Positions 27,694-37,028 of a stretch of 64,000 nucleotides of DNA are shown here, piece after piece; within the stretch, counting starts at the first letter, position 1; every line of letters starts with the position of its first letter. Origin of the DNA: Aureispira sp. CCB-QB1 (GTDB lineage: Bacteria > Bacteroidota > Bacteroidia > Chitinophagales > Saprospiraceae); NCBI RefSeq assembly GCF_000724545.1, contig NZ_JHBV01000003.1, positions 62,001-126,000 on the forward strand, given 5' to 3'. The position numbers and the translations under genes were made by a program. The notes beneath the pieces were generated by a model. The model searched no databases. It was not told the DNA's origin and was given only the letters and a program-made list of their open reading frames with translations.

Positions 27694-30570
27694 TTAGCGC
27701 TTTACAAAACTGCCAATTCGTTTTTGTTGGGTGTCATGATCTGTTATTTGAACCCTATAAACCCCAGTAGCTAAGGCTCGAATGTCTAATTGTTTTATTT
27801 TGGAATGAATGGATGTTTGGAGTACTAATTGACCAAGATTATCATAAACCGAAATCAAACCATCACATTGTTGGGATAATGTAAGTTGTAAGTAGTCTTT
27901 GCTAGGATTGGGACTTAATTGTAAGAAATTTTCTGAGTTCGATACAATTTTTTCAATAGAAACAGGAAAAGGATTTTTGCCATATATAGGCAATTCTAAT
28001 CGAGAAGCCAAACTATCACTAAAATGGATGCTGTTGTCAGCGACTCTAGCACTATAGGTTTGATTTTGGTAGGTATACGTTTTACCATCGTTGGGTCTTC
28101 TTCTAAAGAAATCACCATTTTCTAAAGGAATATTAGGGTTTGCCATATAACGAGGGTAATTGCTGCTGCTAATCAACACTTTCATTTTGTGCTGTTTGCC
28201 GAATGTGTAGGCAATAGGTAATAAATTAAATTGATACGCATAAATTTGACCGATTTGGATGTTTGAGAATAGGGCATTAGGATTTTCGTTGTTATCATAA
28301 ATTGACTTAGCGTACGCTCTTGCCCGAGCATTTACAGCCCCTTCAATGACCAAATACTCCTTGCCATCAGGATAAACATCTACAATTCTAATAAAAAAGT
28401 CTGTATCTGTTTCGCCAGAACCGCTAGATTGAGGCTCTGATTGGGCATATATAGTGGCTTTAGGGATACCAATCATAGAAAAAGTATCCGTCAAGACAGT
28501 TGTTTCAAACTGAATAACTCCCGCATGATTTAAAGTTCTGTTGATAACAGAAGAATCAGCCAAGTTCATTTGCCCGTGAGAATCTCTGCCGTCAGGATTT
28601 TTGATGAAAAGATTACCGCCCCCGACTGTTAAAACAGGGTGGTTAGGGTCGTGTATATAAGTTGTGCTTCCTTCATTTGTGGTGGGGCGAATACCATCAA
28701 TGGTTCCATTTTGATGCAAATAAAAAGGAGTATAATGAATGCCTTGACTAAGAGGAAATTCTGTGGCAGCATACCAGTAGTTGCCAGCTCGCTCGTTTCC
28801 TGCTAAACTATCGGTTGGACCAATGACGTAGAAGCGAACATCTGGAATGGTATCAAAATCTATATCTTTGGGTTCTGCAATGGGTTGGTTTAGAGTAAAG
28901 GGCAAGTTAGGTAATAAGCCGCTTACATTAGGAAATGGAATGTTTAAATTAACAGCTGGTAAAATACCGAGTTGCGCTTCTACAGGAATATCAGGCAAAC
29001 TTCCTTGCCCTGCAATAAAATTGAGCAATTGGATAAGACTCAAATCGTAGTTTTGAGAGGGAATTCTAACTTTTAAATTATTGCCTTGCCATGTGTTACT
29101 TTCAGGAATTCGAATCACTGGGTCGCCCAATTTGAGGTAACCATTGCTACTAAGTGTGTAACGCATAAACTCGATAGGTTCTGTTCCCAGTATTTTACTA
29201 AAGTCTATTGTTGCTAAATTTCCTAAATCCAGTCCAGAGCCGTCAAAACCAAGTAAATCAGCAGCTTGTTTGGGATAAACTAAGTCGCCAGATTGATTCA
29301 TCGTAAGAGAGGTATGTGCCCAAGGACCAATGACAATTTTTTGTTGAGTAGAGGTGTGTGTACGTAGATTTTTCCAAGTTTTGATTTGCCCATCTACAAA
29401 TAAGTCGTACCAACCTGTTAAGTGGTAAGTAGGAACATTCATATTGGTATATCTAGAAAAAGTTCCGTTAGGATCTCCTTTTCCATTTATATCCACAGGA
29501 GCATAGCTAATGTCCATTTCAGTCCGCCCAATAGAGTTGGGGTAGCCATTGGCAATGGAGGAGTTCGGGTATTTGTATGCAGTATAATGGTCAACAGTTG
29601 CATAAAGAACATCTGCTTTGGTGGGTAAGCCAAAATCAAAAGGGGTATGCAAGGCATTGGATAGTGAATTGTCTGTTCCAATAGAGTCTTCTATAGATTC
29701 CATTTCTTTTTCTAGCCATTTACTGACTAGACCTTGTCTGAAAACACCATTATGGTAGCCTGTTGTATTGTAATGTTCACCTGTAGCAATTAAAGCAACA
29801 TTGCCCTTTAAGCCTGGTAGATTGGGAGATGGATCAATGTAGTTGGATGCCATCAGTTGAAAATGAGGAATAGAAAAGGCTGACGCGCCAAAGAGTCCAA
29901 TGGTACCATTACAAATAGTAGCATTCGTTTCGGCAATTCCATCTCCATCTAAATCAAAATCTTTTTTTAGGTCGTTCAACAAGTATTTATAAACAGTCCA
30001 GCCATCTTCATGGAAACGACCATTGGTAGAATCTGTAGAGTTGCTAATGTCTAATAAATGATTGTAGTTGTGATAGGGAGCTTTTTGCCAACTGTCACTA
30101 TAAAGAGGCAGATAAACGCCTTCGGATTCACCTCTACCTCGTACATCTTGATTGGCGTAAGCATAGCCTAAAATGGGAATAATATTGCCAATGCCTCCCA
30201 AACCATCTTTGCCATAAGGTGTTCTAGTCAGAACGATAGGAAGTTGATATGGATTAGGATTAGGAATCCAATTTCCTGAGCTATCCATAATTTCGGGATA
30301 TACTACGATTTGTGTTCCTTTTGGAATTAATTCTAAATTAATGTTTTGTCCTAAAATATTGGTATTAATGACCAAGCTATCACTTGTAATTGGTAAAAAT
30401 AAATCGGTAGCAATATGCACGTCTCCTGGAGCTCTAATCGGAACCGATAGTTTGGTGCCTAGCTCTTCGATTTGATCTAGTCGACCATTGTTGTTTTGAC
30501 CATAAGCAGAAATGAAAAAAAAAGTATTGATTAAAAGGGACAATAAAAGTGGGGGAATTTTTAATAGCAT
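27694..30570 (-). CDS. X-Pro dipeptidyl-peptidase (S15)/CocE-type hydrolase with T9SS sorting domain
   Basis: A 958-residue secreted protein with signal peptide MLLKIPPLLLSLLINTFFFISAYGQ. The S15/CocE alpha/beta-hydrolase begins with GDVHIATDLFLPI and PIVLTRTPYGKDG, then QDVRGRGES. The catalytic Ser is in GLFGASAFS near residue 230, the Asp in LTGWYDLFVDG near 387 and the His in IGPWAHTSL near 420. A beta-rich C-terminal X-Pro domain follows (about 690-860). The last 80 residues (SPNPSKDYLQLTL, SVYDNLGQLVLQ, LATGVYRVQI) form a type A T9SS sorting domain, so the enzyme is exported across the outer membrane. Long inserts around 470-580 are unusual. Substrate may be proline-containing peptides or an ester; this cannot be decided here. 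Confidence 0.88.
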   Translation of the reverse strand: MLLKIPPLLLSLLINTFFFISAYGQNNNGRLDQIEELGTKLSVPIRAPGDVHIATDLFLPITSDSLVINTNILGQNINLELIPKGTQIVVYPEIMDSSGNWIPNPNPYQLPIVLTRTPYGKDGLGGIGNIIPILGYAYANQDVRGRGESEGVYLPLYSDSWQKAPYHNYNHLLDISNSTDSTNGRFHEDGWTVYKYLLNDLKKDFDLDGDGIAETNATICNGTIGLFGASAFSIPHFQLMASNYIDPSPNLPGLKGNVALIATGEHYNTTGYHNGVFRQGLVSKWLEKEMESIEDSIGTDNSLSNALHTPFDFGLPTKADVLYATVDHYTAYKYPNSSIANGYPNSIGRTEMDISYAPVDINGKGDPNGTFSRYTNMNVPTYHLTGWYDLFVDGQIKTWKNLRTHTSTQQKIVIGPWAHTSLTMNQSGDLVYPKQAADLLGFDGSGLDLGNLATIDFSKILGTEPIEFMRYTLSSNGYLKLGDPVIRIPESNTWQGNNLKVRIPSQNYDLSLIQLLNFIAGQGSLPDIPVEAQLGILPAVNLNIPFPNVSGLLPNLPFTLNQPIAEPKDIDFDTIPDVRFYVIGPTDSLAGNERAGNYWYAATEFPLSQGIHYTPFYLHQNGTIDGIRPTTNEGSTTYIHDPNHPVLTVGGGNLFIKNPDGRDSHGQMNLADSSVINRTLNHAGVIQFETTVLTDTFSMIGIPKATIYAQSEPQSSGSGETDTDFFIRIVDVYPDGKEYLVIEGAVNARARAYAKSIYDNNENPNALFSNIQIGQIYAYQFNLLPIAYTFGKQHKMKVLISSSNYPRYMANPNIPLENGDFFRRRPNDGKTYTYQNQTYSARVADNSIHFSDSLASRLELPIYGKNPFPVSIEKIVSNSENFLQLSPNPSKDYLQLTLSQQCDGLISVYDNLGQLVLQTSIHSKIKQLDIRALATGVYRVQITDHDTQQKRIGSFVKR

Positions 30571-31167
30571 ATTGTTAAGTAGTCTGTTCAGTTGAATAAA
30601 AAATAACGGATGAATATAAGCATTTTTTTTGCTAAAAAAAAGTAGTTAGAATTATTGATGAGAGAGGAAAAGGATAAAAATGCTTTTAGTTGTGAAGGAG
30701 TAGATAGAGGGAGCATTGTTCAAAGATACTGCAAATTGAGTTTTATAGATGGTTGTATGTTAGCCTATTGATCTTATAAAACTTTAGTATGCTTTTTATT
30801 TTTGATAGAAACTAACAATAAAGGTGTTCGAACAAATAATTCTGTATATCTGAATTATTTGTTAGCTTTGTTCTCCCCAAAAACAAAGGGCGGTTTTAGA
30901 AGAGTATAAATCTACATGCTCTTAAAATATAAACAATAATGAATAGAGAAAGTAGTCGTTAAAAAAATGATAGAAACCATATGCTAAGTCATGTAAGTGT
31001 ACACTAAAGGCTAGTACTGGCAGCATAGCTTTTTTCTTTATCTCGGTTTGATTGTCATGTTTTTAATTCTTTAAATGCTTGAAGGTTATTTTGTTGATAA
31101 TTAAATGGATAAGATTTTGTAACGAAATATTGTAAAGTTGCTTTATTCATTGAAAATAAAATAAGGA
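30571..31167. other. Intergenic region, 597 bp, with a decayed repeat copy
   Basis: No gene is evident between the S15-type hydrolase and the FAD oxidoreductase, which diverge. A decayed copy of the dispersed inverted-repeat element is recognisable at about 31010-31133; promoters for both divergent genes should lie here, but I could not pick one with confidence. Confidence 0.5.
31010..31133. repeat. Decayed copy of the dispersed inverted-repeat element
   Basis: The left side shows GGCAGCATAGCTTTTTTC and GGTTTGATTGTCA, matching the GCAGCGAAGCTA arm and TTTGATTATCA palindrome of other copies. The right side shows TTGATAATTAAATGG and TTTTGTAACGAAATATTG, close to the TTTTCAACGAACTATTG end of copy D. 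No flanking direct repeat is left. Confidence 0.4.
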
Positions 31168-32880
31168 ATGAGTGAAATTGTGGCAAAATCAGCGTATGAT
31201 GTCGTCATTATTGGTGCAGGAATCGCAGGAATGACTGCGGCTGCTTTGTTAAGCCGTTCGGGCTTGTCTGTTTGTGTCGTAGAAAAAGAACCTCATGCGG
31301 GAGGATATTTGGCAGGATTTAGACGAAAAAACTTTCGGTTTGATTCTGCTATTCATTGGTTGAATCAATGTGGTGAAAAAGGAATTGTAACCAGAGTGTT
31401 TCAATTTATAGGAGAAGATCGCCCTAAACCAAAACCTTTGGATCGAATCTACAGAAACAAGGCAGAGCATTTGGATTATGTATTAACTAGTAATCCCGAA
31501 GACTTAAAAGCGCAGTTGATCAAAGATTTTCCACACGAAAAGGCTGGTATAGAAAAGTTCTTTGGAGCTGCAAAAAAAATAGCACGTACTTGGGATTTGT
31601 ATGCAGAAAATTTTAGAGCAGCAGAAACCATGTCTGTTTTGGATAAGGTGTCTAATGGAATGAAAAAACTGAATTTCATCCGCCCACTCATTCGCTACAT
31701 TTGGTATCATGGAGAAGAGGGCGTTACAAAAGGGCTGAATTTGTTCTTTAAAGACCCTGAATTGCACCGCTATTGGGCTTCGGAGCATGATTTGTTGTCT
31801 TGTTTGTTTCCAATTGCTTGGGCTTATATTGGAGATTATCAATTACCACCTCAAGGCGGAAGCCAAGTATTTATAGAGTGGTTGACGCACGTAACGGAGT
31901 TTTATAGAAACGATATCGTATATGGTGCTACGGTTCAAAGTATCTTGTTGGAAGACAATGTCTGTAAGGGGGTTGTATTTGAGAGAAAAGGAAAAGTACA
32001 TACGGTTAAAAGCAAACAGGTAATTGCCGCTTGTGATGTGGAAATGCTTTACGAACGCTTACTACCGACCGATTTAATTCCTCAAAGTTTGAAAGATAAT
32101 CTAAAGTCAGCTGAATTATATAGTTCGGCAGTGGCTATTTCTTTAGCATTAGATTGCCCGACAGAGGATTTAGGATTTACCGAAGAGTTAATTATGATTC
32201 AAGCGGAAGGAATTAGCAGGGCAGAGCACGATTCAGGAGATCCTTACAAAACTGCTATTTCTATTATTCCGCCTAGTTTGAGAGATAAAAGCTTGGCACC
32301 AGAAGGGAAAGGTACTCTAACAGTATATTCTTCTGCTTATATTGATTATAAGAATTATTGGGGGTGTGAAGTAGACGCTACTGGAAACTATGTTCGTACA
32401 GACGCTTATTATAAAATAAAAGAGGAATTTGCGAATATTATCTTAGACCGTATAGAAGAACGTCTAAAGGTCGATTTGCGCAGCCATATTATGTTTATGG
32501 ATGTAGCTTCTCCTATTACACACTGGAGGTATAGTTATAATCGGGGAGGATCGATCATGGGAGCACGTCCAGGAAGGGCGAATATGGAAGCAAAAATTGC
32601 GCATTATCAAACGCCTGTCAAAAACTTAATTTTGGGTGGACACTGGGCGGATTTAGGTGGCGGTGTACCTATTGCTGTTAAATCTGCTGCCAATGCAGCT
32701 TTGATTGTTTTGAAAACTCAAAAAACAGAGGCATTTAAAGCCTTTGCCCAATACGCAGATGGGAAAATAGATCACAAGAAAGCTCATGAAACAGGAGCCT
32801 TTGAAGCATACGACAATTCTTGGGTGCAGCGCAAAACGCCTGCCGAAGAGCAAAAAGAAAAAAGAAATAAAAAGGATTAA
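31168..32880 (+). CDS. FAD-dependent oxidoreductase (phytoene desaturase / retinol saturase-like)
   Basis: A 570-residue flavoprotein. The dinucleotide-binding fold is at the N-terminus (DVVIIGAGIAGMTAAALLSRSG, residues 10-31, followed by Glu at the end of VCVVEKEPHAGG). Its motif HAGGYLAGF and FRFDSAIHWLNQCG resemble the carotenoid isomerase/RetSat/CrtI-like NAD(P)/FAD family. The C-terminal FAD-contact block is ILGGHWADLGGGVPIAVKSAANAAL near 493-517. Such enzymes saturate or isomerise conjugated polyenes. No carotenoid genes are in the window, so the true substrate is unknown. The tail (AEEQKEKRNKKD) is strongly charged. Confidence 0.83.
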   Translation: MSEIVAKSAYDVVIIGAGIAGMTAAALLSRSGLSVCVVEKEPHAGGYLAGFRRKNFRFDSAIHWLNQCGEKGIVTRVFQFIGEDRPKPKPLDRIYRNKAEHLDYVLTSNPEDLKAQLIKDFPHEKAGIEKFFGAAKKIARTWDLYAENFRAAETMSVLDKVSNGMKKLNFIRPLIRYIWYHGEEGVTKGLNLFFKDPELHRYWASEHDLLSCLFPIAWAYIGDYQLPPQGGSQVFIEWLTHVTEFYRNDIVYGATVQSILLEDNVCKGVVFERKGKVHTVKSKQVIAACDVEMLYERLLPTDLIPQSLKDNLKSAELYSSAVAISLALDCPTEDLGFTEELIMIQAEGISRAEHDSGDPYKTAISIIPPSLRDKSLAPEGKGTLTVYSSAYIDYKNYWGCEVDATGNYVRTDAYYKIKEEFANIILDRIEERLKVDLRSHIMFMDVASPITHWRYSYNRGGSIMGARPGRANMEAKIAHYQTPVKNLILGGHWADLGGGVPIAVKSAANAALIVLKTQKTEAFKAFAQYADGKIDHKKAHETGAFEAYDNSWVQRKTPAEEQKEKRNKKD

Positions 32881-32967
32881 ATTTTTTTAAGCGCTACTTG
32901 TCTTTTGATGGGTAGCCTTTTTTGTTTAAACGGACGTTAATAAAAGAAAGTGAATGAGAAATATACC

Positions 32968-33151
32968 TTATCCTGCATCAGACTGGATATTCGAAAAGTC
33001 TCCTTTAGCAAGTTTTTCTTTTTCAATAAATAACATTAAAAAATCTCCATCGTGCCAACACCAATCCAATTCTTGAATTGATGCAAGATTTAACAATGAT
33101 ATCCAAGTTTCATCAGGTCTAGGGTATTGAGAAGTTTGGTGATTGTTAGCT
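32968..33151 (-). pseudogene. C-terminal fragment of a DUF1963 (YwqG-like) gene
   Basis: The minus strand encodes about 60 residues ending at a TAA at 32968-32970. They include PDETWISLLNLASIQELDW, CWHDGDFLMLFIEKEKLAK and GDFSNIQ, closely resembling the C-terminus of DUF1963/YwqG proteins. Those typically have a WISLLQ.DSD segment, then a WGD...YFWI.. segment and D(F/L).. before the end. There is no start codon, and a stop (TGA) interrupts the frame upstream, so this looks like a truncated remnant left next to a small membrane-protein gene. Family identity is by eye. Confidence 0.6.
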
Positions 33152-33475
33152 CAAAAACTCATCGTCCAAAATATTGGATTTATTAAGCGTTTTTTTTACA
33201 TTAACATTTGATAAATAAACAACAATAAATGTGCATACTAAAATACCTAAATATACAAATAATCCATTGGTGAACCCCCAGTTACAAATATGGACTGGAA
33301 ATAAAATACAGAGAATTATAGTAAGGATAGAAGCAAGTGGATGCTTATTATAACAATGTCCCCATGAAATACGAACATTTGTTATTATTAACAACAAGTC
33401 CAATAGGAGACCACCGACCGCAAAAAATAATTCTAAGACAAATTGACCGATAATTTCTATAACAATTTCTCCCAT
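33146..33475 (-). CDS. Small hydrophobic membrane protein, unknown function
   Basis: A 109-residue protein that I do not recognise. It is almost entirely hydrophobic, with segments IVIEIIGQFVLELFFAVGGLLLDLLLIIT, SILTIILCILFPVHIC and LFVYLGILVCTFIVVYLS, ending in a short basic-acidic tail. The stop directly precedes the DUF1963 remnant and the start overlaps the end of a 27-codon frame by one base (TAATG), so it may be translationally coupled. The initial residues resemble those of that tiny frame. Confidence 0.55.
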   Translation of the reverse strand: MGEIVIEIIGQFVLELFFAVGGLLLDLLLIITNVRISWGHCYNKHPLASILTIILCILFPVHICNWGFTNGLFVYLGILVCTFIVVYLSNVNVKKTLNKSNILDDEFLS

Positions 33476-33558
33476 TATTTTTTGACACCAATTAATTTTA
33501 GAATTACATCCGTTAAAAAACTTAAAAAGGCAACCACCAGCTCTATTATTATTTCCAT
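33475..33558 (-). CDS. Tiny (27 residues) hydrophobic peptide, possible coupled leader
   Basis: The frame MEIIIELVVAFLSFLTDVIL plus seven more residues is mostly one membrane helix and terminates at TAATG, which includes the start of the next gene. Its beginning (EIIIELVV) resembles that of its downstream neighbour (EIVIEIIG), suggesting a duplicated or truncated relative. It is too short for confident calling. Confidence 0.35.
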   Translation of the reverse strand: MEIIIELVVAFLSFLTDVILKLIGVKK

Positions 33559-33671
33559 AATTTTTTTTTATCGATAACAGCTACTTTGAAGAAAACGTTC
33601 CGTATTGGTGTAAAAGCAGTTGTTATTGTTGTTAGGTAGAGGGAGGGAATTAAGAAACATTTAAAAAATAA

Positions 33672-34031
33672 ATGAAAAGAAGCATAGGTATAGTCGTTTT
33701 AATGAGCAGCCTTCTAGGGAGTTGTTTGCTTTTTTCAGAGAAAAAAAAGGCATCTATGGCGGGTTATTATAATAGTAGTATTATTTCCTATCAATTTGAA
33801 ATGTATCCAGATTCTACATTTTGTCTCCGAACAATAGGAACTCAATGCGGTACTTGGAAAATAAAGGAAGATACATTTTTTCTTTTTGAGAGAGAGGATA
33901 ATAATCAGATAGTAGGAAAAATTCATCAAGGGAAGTGTCTATATGGCATTTCAATGTATCGAATTTTAAAAGAAATGGATTTGAAAACTTTTAATCCTCC
34001 CAAGGTGATTGTGTATCCCAAGCCTAGATGA
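33672..34031 (+). CDS. Small lipoprotein, unknown function
   Basis: A 119-residue protein with a lipoprotein signal (MKRSIGIVVLMSSLLGSC, lipobox LLGSC). The mature part has a strand-rich core (YQFEMYPDSTFCLRTIG, CGTWKIKEDTFFLFER) resembling small lipocalin-like or copper-resistance-type Bacteroidota proteins in which a GTW motif precedes strand pairs. That resemblance is weak; I cannot assign function. It stands alone between minus-strand genes. Confidence 0.6.
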   Translation: MKRSIGIVVLMSSLLGSCLLFSEKKKASMAGYYNSSIISYQFEMYPDSTFCLRTIGTQCGTWKIKEDTFFLFEREDNNQIVGKIHQGKCLYGISMYRILKEMDLKTFNPPKVIVYPKPR

Positions 34032-34098
34032 TGCAGCGTTTATTTAGAAAAAAAGCCACTTATAAAAAGCAGCTTTTATGTTTTTATATCAATAAGTT

Positions 34099-34311
34099 TA
34101 ATACTCCGTTGATTACCTGCGGTGCTACTTCGTGGTAGCTCCCTGCGGTCGTAAGGGCGCAAGCTTAGTTTTTTAGTTTTTCTAAGAACCCGTAGACTTA
34201 CGAAGTGAAAATATAAAAAAGTATCTTGCTGCTAATCAACTGCGAAGCACTCATGCAATACCACGTAGTAGCAGCGCAGCTAGACTAATACGATTTTTCA
34301 ACGGAGTAGTG
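34099..34311. mobile_element. Dispersed inverted-repeat element, copy C (MITE-like, clean target duplication)
   Basis: The 213-bp element is flanked by TAAGTT on both sides (34093-34098 and 34312-34317). Perfect 10-bp terminal inverted repeats are ACTCCGTTGA (34103-34112) and TCAACGGAGT (34298-34307). It carries the shared arms GGGCGCAAGCTTAGTTTTTTA (34155 onward, 20-base core GGCGCAAGCTTAGTTTTTTA) and GTAGTAGCAGCGCAGCTA (about 34266). The inner TTTGATTATCA palindrome of other copies is degenerate. It lies between the small lipoprotein gene and the 3' end of the TonB receptor gene. Confidence 0.8.
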
Positions 34312-34327
34312 TAAGTTATAAATAGTA

Positions 34328-36790
34328 TTAATACTGTACAATAATGCCTATGGTCGGAATAACTGTGCCTCTGCCTGCGTCCAACGTTTTTAACTTATAA
34401 GATTGATTTTGTCCCCCAGGATTTTCGATTTGAGGATTTCCATCAGCATCTCTATCCAAAACCAAGGAAGCATTTTCTGTGACAACTCCAGGAATGTTTT
34501 GTAGATCAAGGTATAAATTGAAGCTCCACTTTGGAAAGAACCATTTGTAATCAATTCTAAAATCAAGACTGTAGTTGGCACCCAATCGCTGAGAATTGAG
34601 TTGGTCATAATCTAAAATACCTTGACGAAAACGATTCCAATTGGTCACCAATGCTGATTGTTCTACATCGTATGGTGTATAAGGTAGTCCTGTTTGAAAA
34701 CGAAGATTAGTTCCAATTTCTAATGTTTGAGCAACAACTTTTCTGGTTAAAACGGCTTTGCCTTTGGCTGCTCGTTTGGCGTTGATTTTATCACGAATGG
34801 CTTGATTCATGGTTTTAAATGACTTACCTAAGGTTAAGTTAACAATATGGCGGCTATCCCAAGCTGAGGGAACGAATTGCCCACTGCCATCAGTATATTC
34901 AGACCATCCCAACGTATAAGCTAGAATGCCATAAAATCCTTTGTACAAGCGCTGTTGAACCAACAATTCTAAACCATATGTTCGCCCTTTTCCAGTAGAA
35001 GAGATTGGAGCATCGCCAATGACGCCAAAATCAGCGCCAAAATTTGCTAAAGAAACCTGATCTTCAATTAAAAAAGGATAATTATCATATAATTTATAAT
35101 AGCCTTCCAAACTAAACTTAGTGCTACTTTCTGTCACATATGCAAGTCCTCCTACAAGGTGAAAAGAGCGAGTATATTGTAGTCGATCTCGATTCACAAA
35201 TTCATTATCTTCTTGGTAGCCCAATGTGGTGTAAGAAGGTAGTTGATAATAAAGCCCTGTATTGGCATTGATGGTTAGACCTTTCATAATCGCAAAAGAA
35301 GCAGAGAATCTTGGAGAGACTTGATTAAAAGGATTCATCATATTTTCATTGTAATCATTTCCATCCAATCGAACTCCTGTTGATAAGACAAGCCTATCAG
35401 AAAAGAATTTTTTACTTAGCTGTCCAAATGCAGCGTATTTATTCATTCTTAGGTCGGTTCTTATTTCTTGATAAGTCGTAGCATCAATCTTAGTCAAGTT
35501 AGTATATCGGGCGTATTCATATCCAACACCATAGTTTAAAATGAAACCCTTTGGTAGATTAACACGATGTTCTAGACGTACTTTATTTTCTGCTTCTTGA
35601 GAAGTATAGTCAATAATCCTTTTTTGACTTTCATCATTATCAACATGCTTGTAAATATCATTGTTCAGCATACTTCTACTAACAACGGCTGTAAAATAGC
35701 CTTTTTCCATATAATGTTTGTATACCGCTCCAATTGTATAATTCCATTGAAAATAGACAGGTAGTCGTTCCAATTGAAAACGTTGTGCCTCTGTTTTGTT
35801 AGCATTTAAATTCAACTTGAAGCGATCACAAGCACCTAAGCCTACAAAATAAAGCTCATTTTTATCATCAAAACGAGTTCTAAACTTAAATTGAAAATCA
35901 TTATAAATGGGCAAAAATGGTAAATCTAATGCCTGAAATAAGAATTGTAGATACGATTGGCGAATGGAAAAGATAAATGTTGTCTTATCTCCAATGGGAC
36001 CTTCCAAAGTTGCGGCTAAATCACTAGAACCAACGGTTGCTGTAAACCCCAAGCGGTCATCACGACCATTTTTTTGTTTGAAATTAAAGACAGAGCTCAT
36101 GGAATTGCCTCGATTAGCAGGAAAAGCACTACTGTAAAAGTCTACCTCACGAATAAAGTCCACATTAATCAAACCATTAGGACCTCCAGAAGAACCTTGT
36201 GTGGCAAAATGATTGATGTTGGGCACTTCAACATCGTCCAAGAAAAAACGGTTCTCACTAGGACCACCACCACGAATCAATAAATCGTTTCTAAAACTAG
36301 AAGCGCTCGTGACTCCTGGCAAAGAACGTATAACCTTTGATATATCCCTATTGCCTCCTGGATTTCGTTGAATTTCTGCTGTTCCGATTGTTTGTAGGGA
36401 TACAGGGGCATCTGCTGGTTGCTTAAATGGCGATGCTTTCACAACAACCTCGTCTATTTTTTCAGTATCTTCTTCCAATGCAAAGTCTACAATAGCAGGT
36501 TTTGAATTGGTAACCTGTATTTCTCGTTTGGCTTCGGTCTTAAATCCTAAAAAGGTAGCATTAACGGTATACAATCCAGGTTCTAGTTGATTCAATTCAT
36601 AATTTCCATCAATATCTGTTGTAACGCCTATGGTTGTTCCTTCGATGAATACATTGGCAAAAGGAATGGGTTGATTGTTGGCGGCTTCAAGGACTTTTCC
36701 TTTGATAATTCCTGTTTGTGCCCAAAAAAAGTGGGGAATAAAAAGCACAAATACAAAAAGGAAGGACTTTTGTAGACAATTAGAACTCAT
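34328..36790 (-). CDS. TonB-dependent receptor with carboxypeptidase-regulatory N-domain
   Basis: An 820-residue outer-membrane receptor. The signal peptide (about 1-25, FVLFIPHFFWAQ) is followed by a carboxypeptidase-regulatory-like domain (26-110; GIIKGKVLEAANNQPIPFANVFI, GNYELNQLEPGLYTV). A TonB plug domain (about 115-240; PVSLQTIGTAEIQRNPGG, SVFNFKQKNGRDD) and a long beta-barrel to residue 820 come next. No clear TonB box with a FeS-type or SusD partner gene lies nearby, so the substrate is not indicated by context. The C-terminus ends in strands rich in aromatic residues, as expected. It is transcribed toward a repeat element rather than into an operon. Confidence 0.92.
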   Translation of the reverse strand: MSSNCLQKSFLFVFVLFIPHFFWAQTGIIKGKVLEAANNQPIPFANVFIEGTTIGVTTDIDGNYELNQLEPGLYTVNATFLGFKTEAKREIQVTNSKPAIVDFALEEDTEKIDEVVVKASPFKQPADAPVSLQTIGTAEIQRNPGGNRDISKVIRSLPGVTSASSFRNDLLIRGGGPSENRFFLDDVEVPNINHFATQGSSGGPNGLINVDFIREVDFYSSAFPANRGNSMSSVFNFKQKNGRDDRLGFTATVGSSDLAATLEGPIGDKTTFIFSIRQSYLQFLFQALDLPFLPIYNDFQFKFRTRFDDKNELYFVGLGACDRFKLNLNANKTEAQRFQLERLPVYFQWNYTIGAVYKHYMEKGYFTAVVSRSMLNNDIYKHVDNDESQKRIIDYTSQEAENKVRLEHRVNLPKGFILNYGVGYEYARYTNLTKIDATTYQEIRTDLRMNKYAAFGQLSKKFFSDRLVLSTGVRLDGNDYNENMMNPFNQVSPRFSASFAIMKGLTINANTGLYYQLPSYTTLGYQEDNEFVNRDRLQYTRSFHLVGGLAYVTESSTKFSLEGYYKLYDNYPFLIEDQVSLANFGADFGVIGDAPISSTGKGRTYGLELLVQQRLYKGFYGILAYTLGWSEYTDGSGQFVPSAWDSRHIVNLTLGKSFKTMNQAIRDKINAKRAAKGKAVLTRKVVAQTLEIGTNLRFQTGLPYTPYDVEQSALVTNWNRFRQGILDYDQLNSQRLGANYSLDFRIDYKWFFPKWSFNLYLDLQNIPGVVTENASLVLDRDADGNPQIENPGGQNQSYKLKTLDAGRGTVIPTIGIIVQY

Positions 36791-37028
36791 TTGATATTTT
36801 TTTGTTGTAATATTGTTAATAATATTGTGATAACATAGTAAATGTAATTAGGTTTAATATCCAAGAAAAAAAAGTTTATTTTACAGCTTATTTTTTTCTA
36901 AATGACAAGAAAAGCAAACTGTTTTGTGATTTAAATGTTTGATATACAGTGGTGTTTTTGCTTTTTATTTTGAGATATTTTTAATAAAAAATAATTGTCA
37001 ATAGAAAATTATTTAAACAGCTTAGTGG

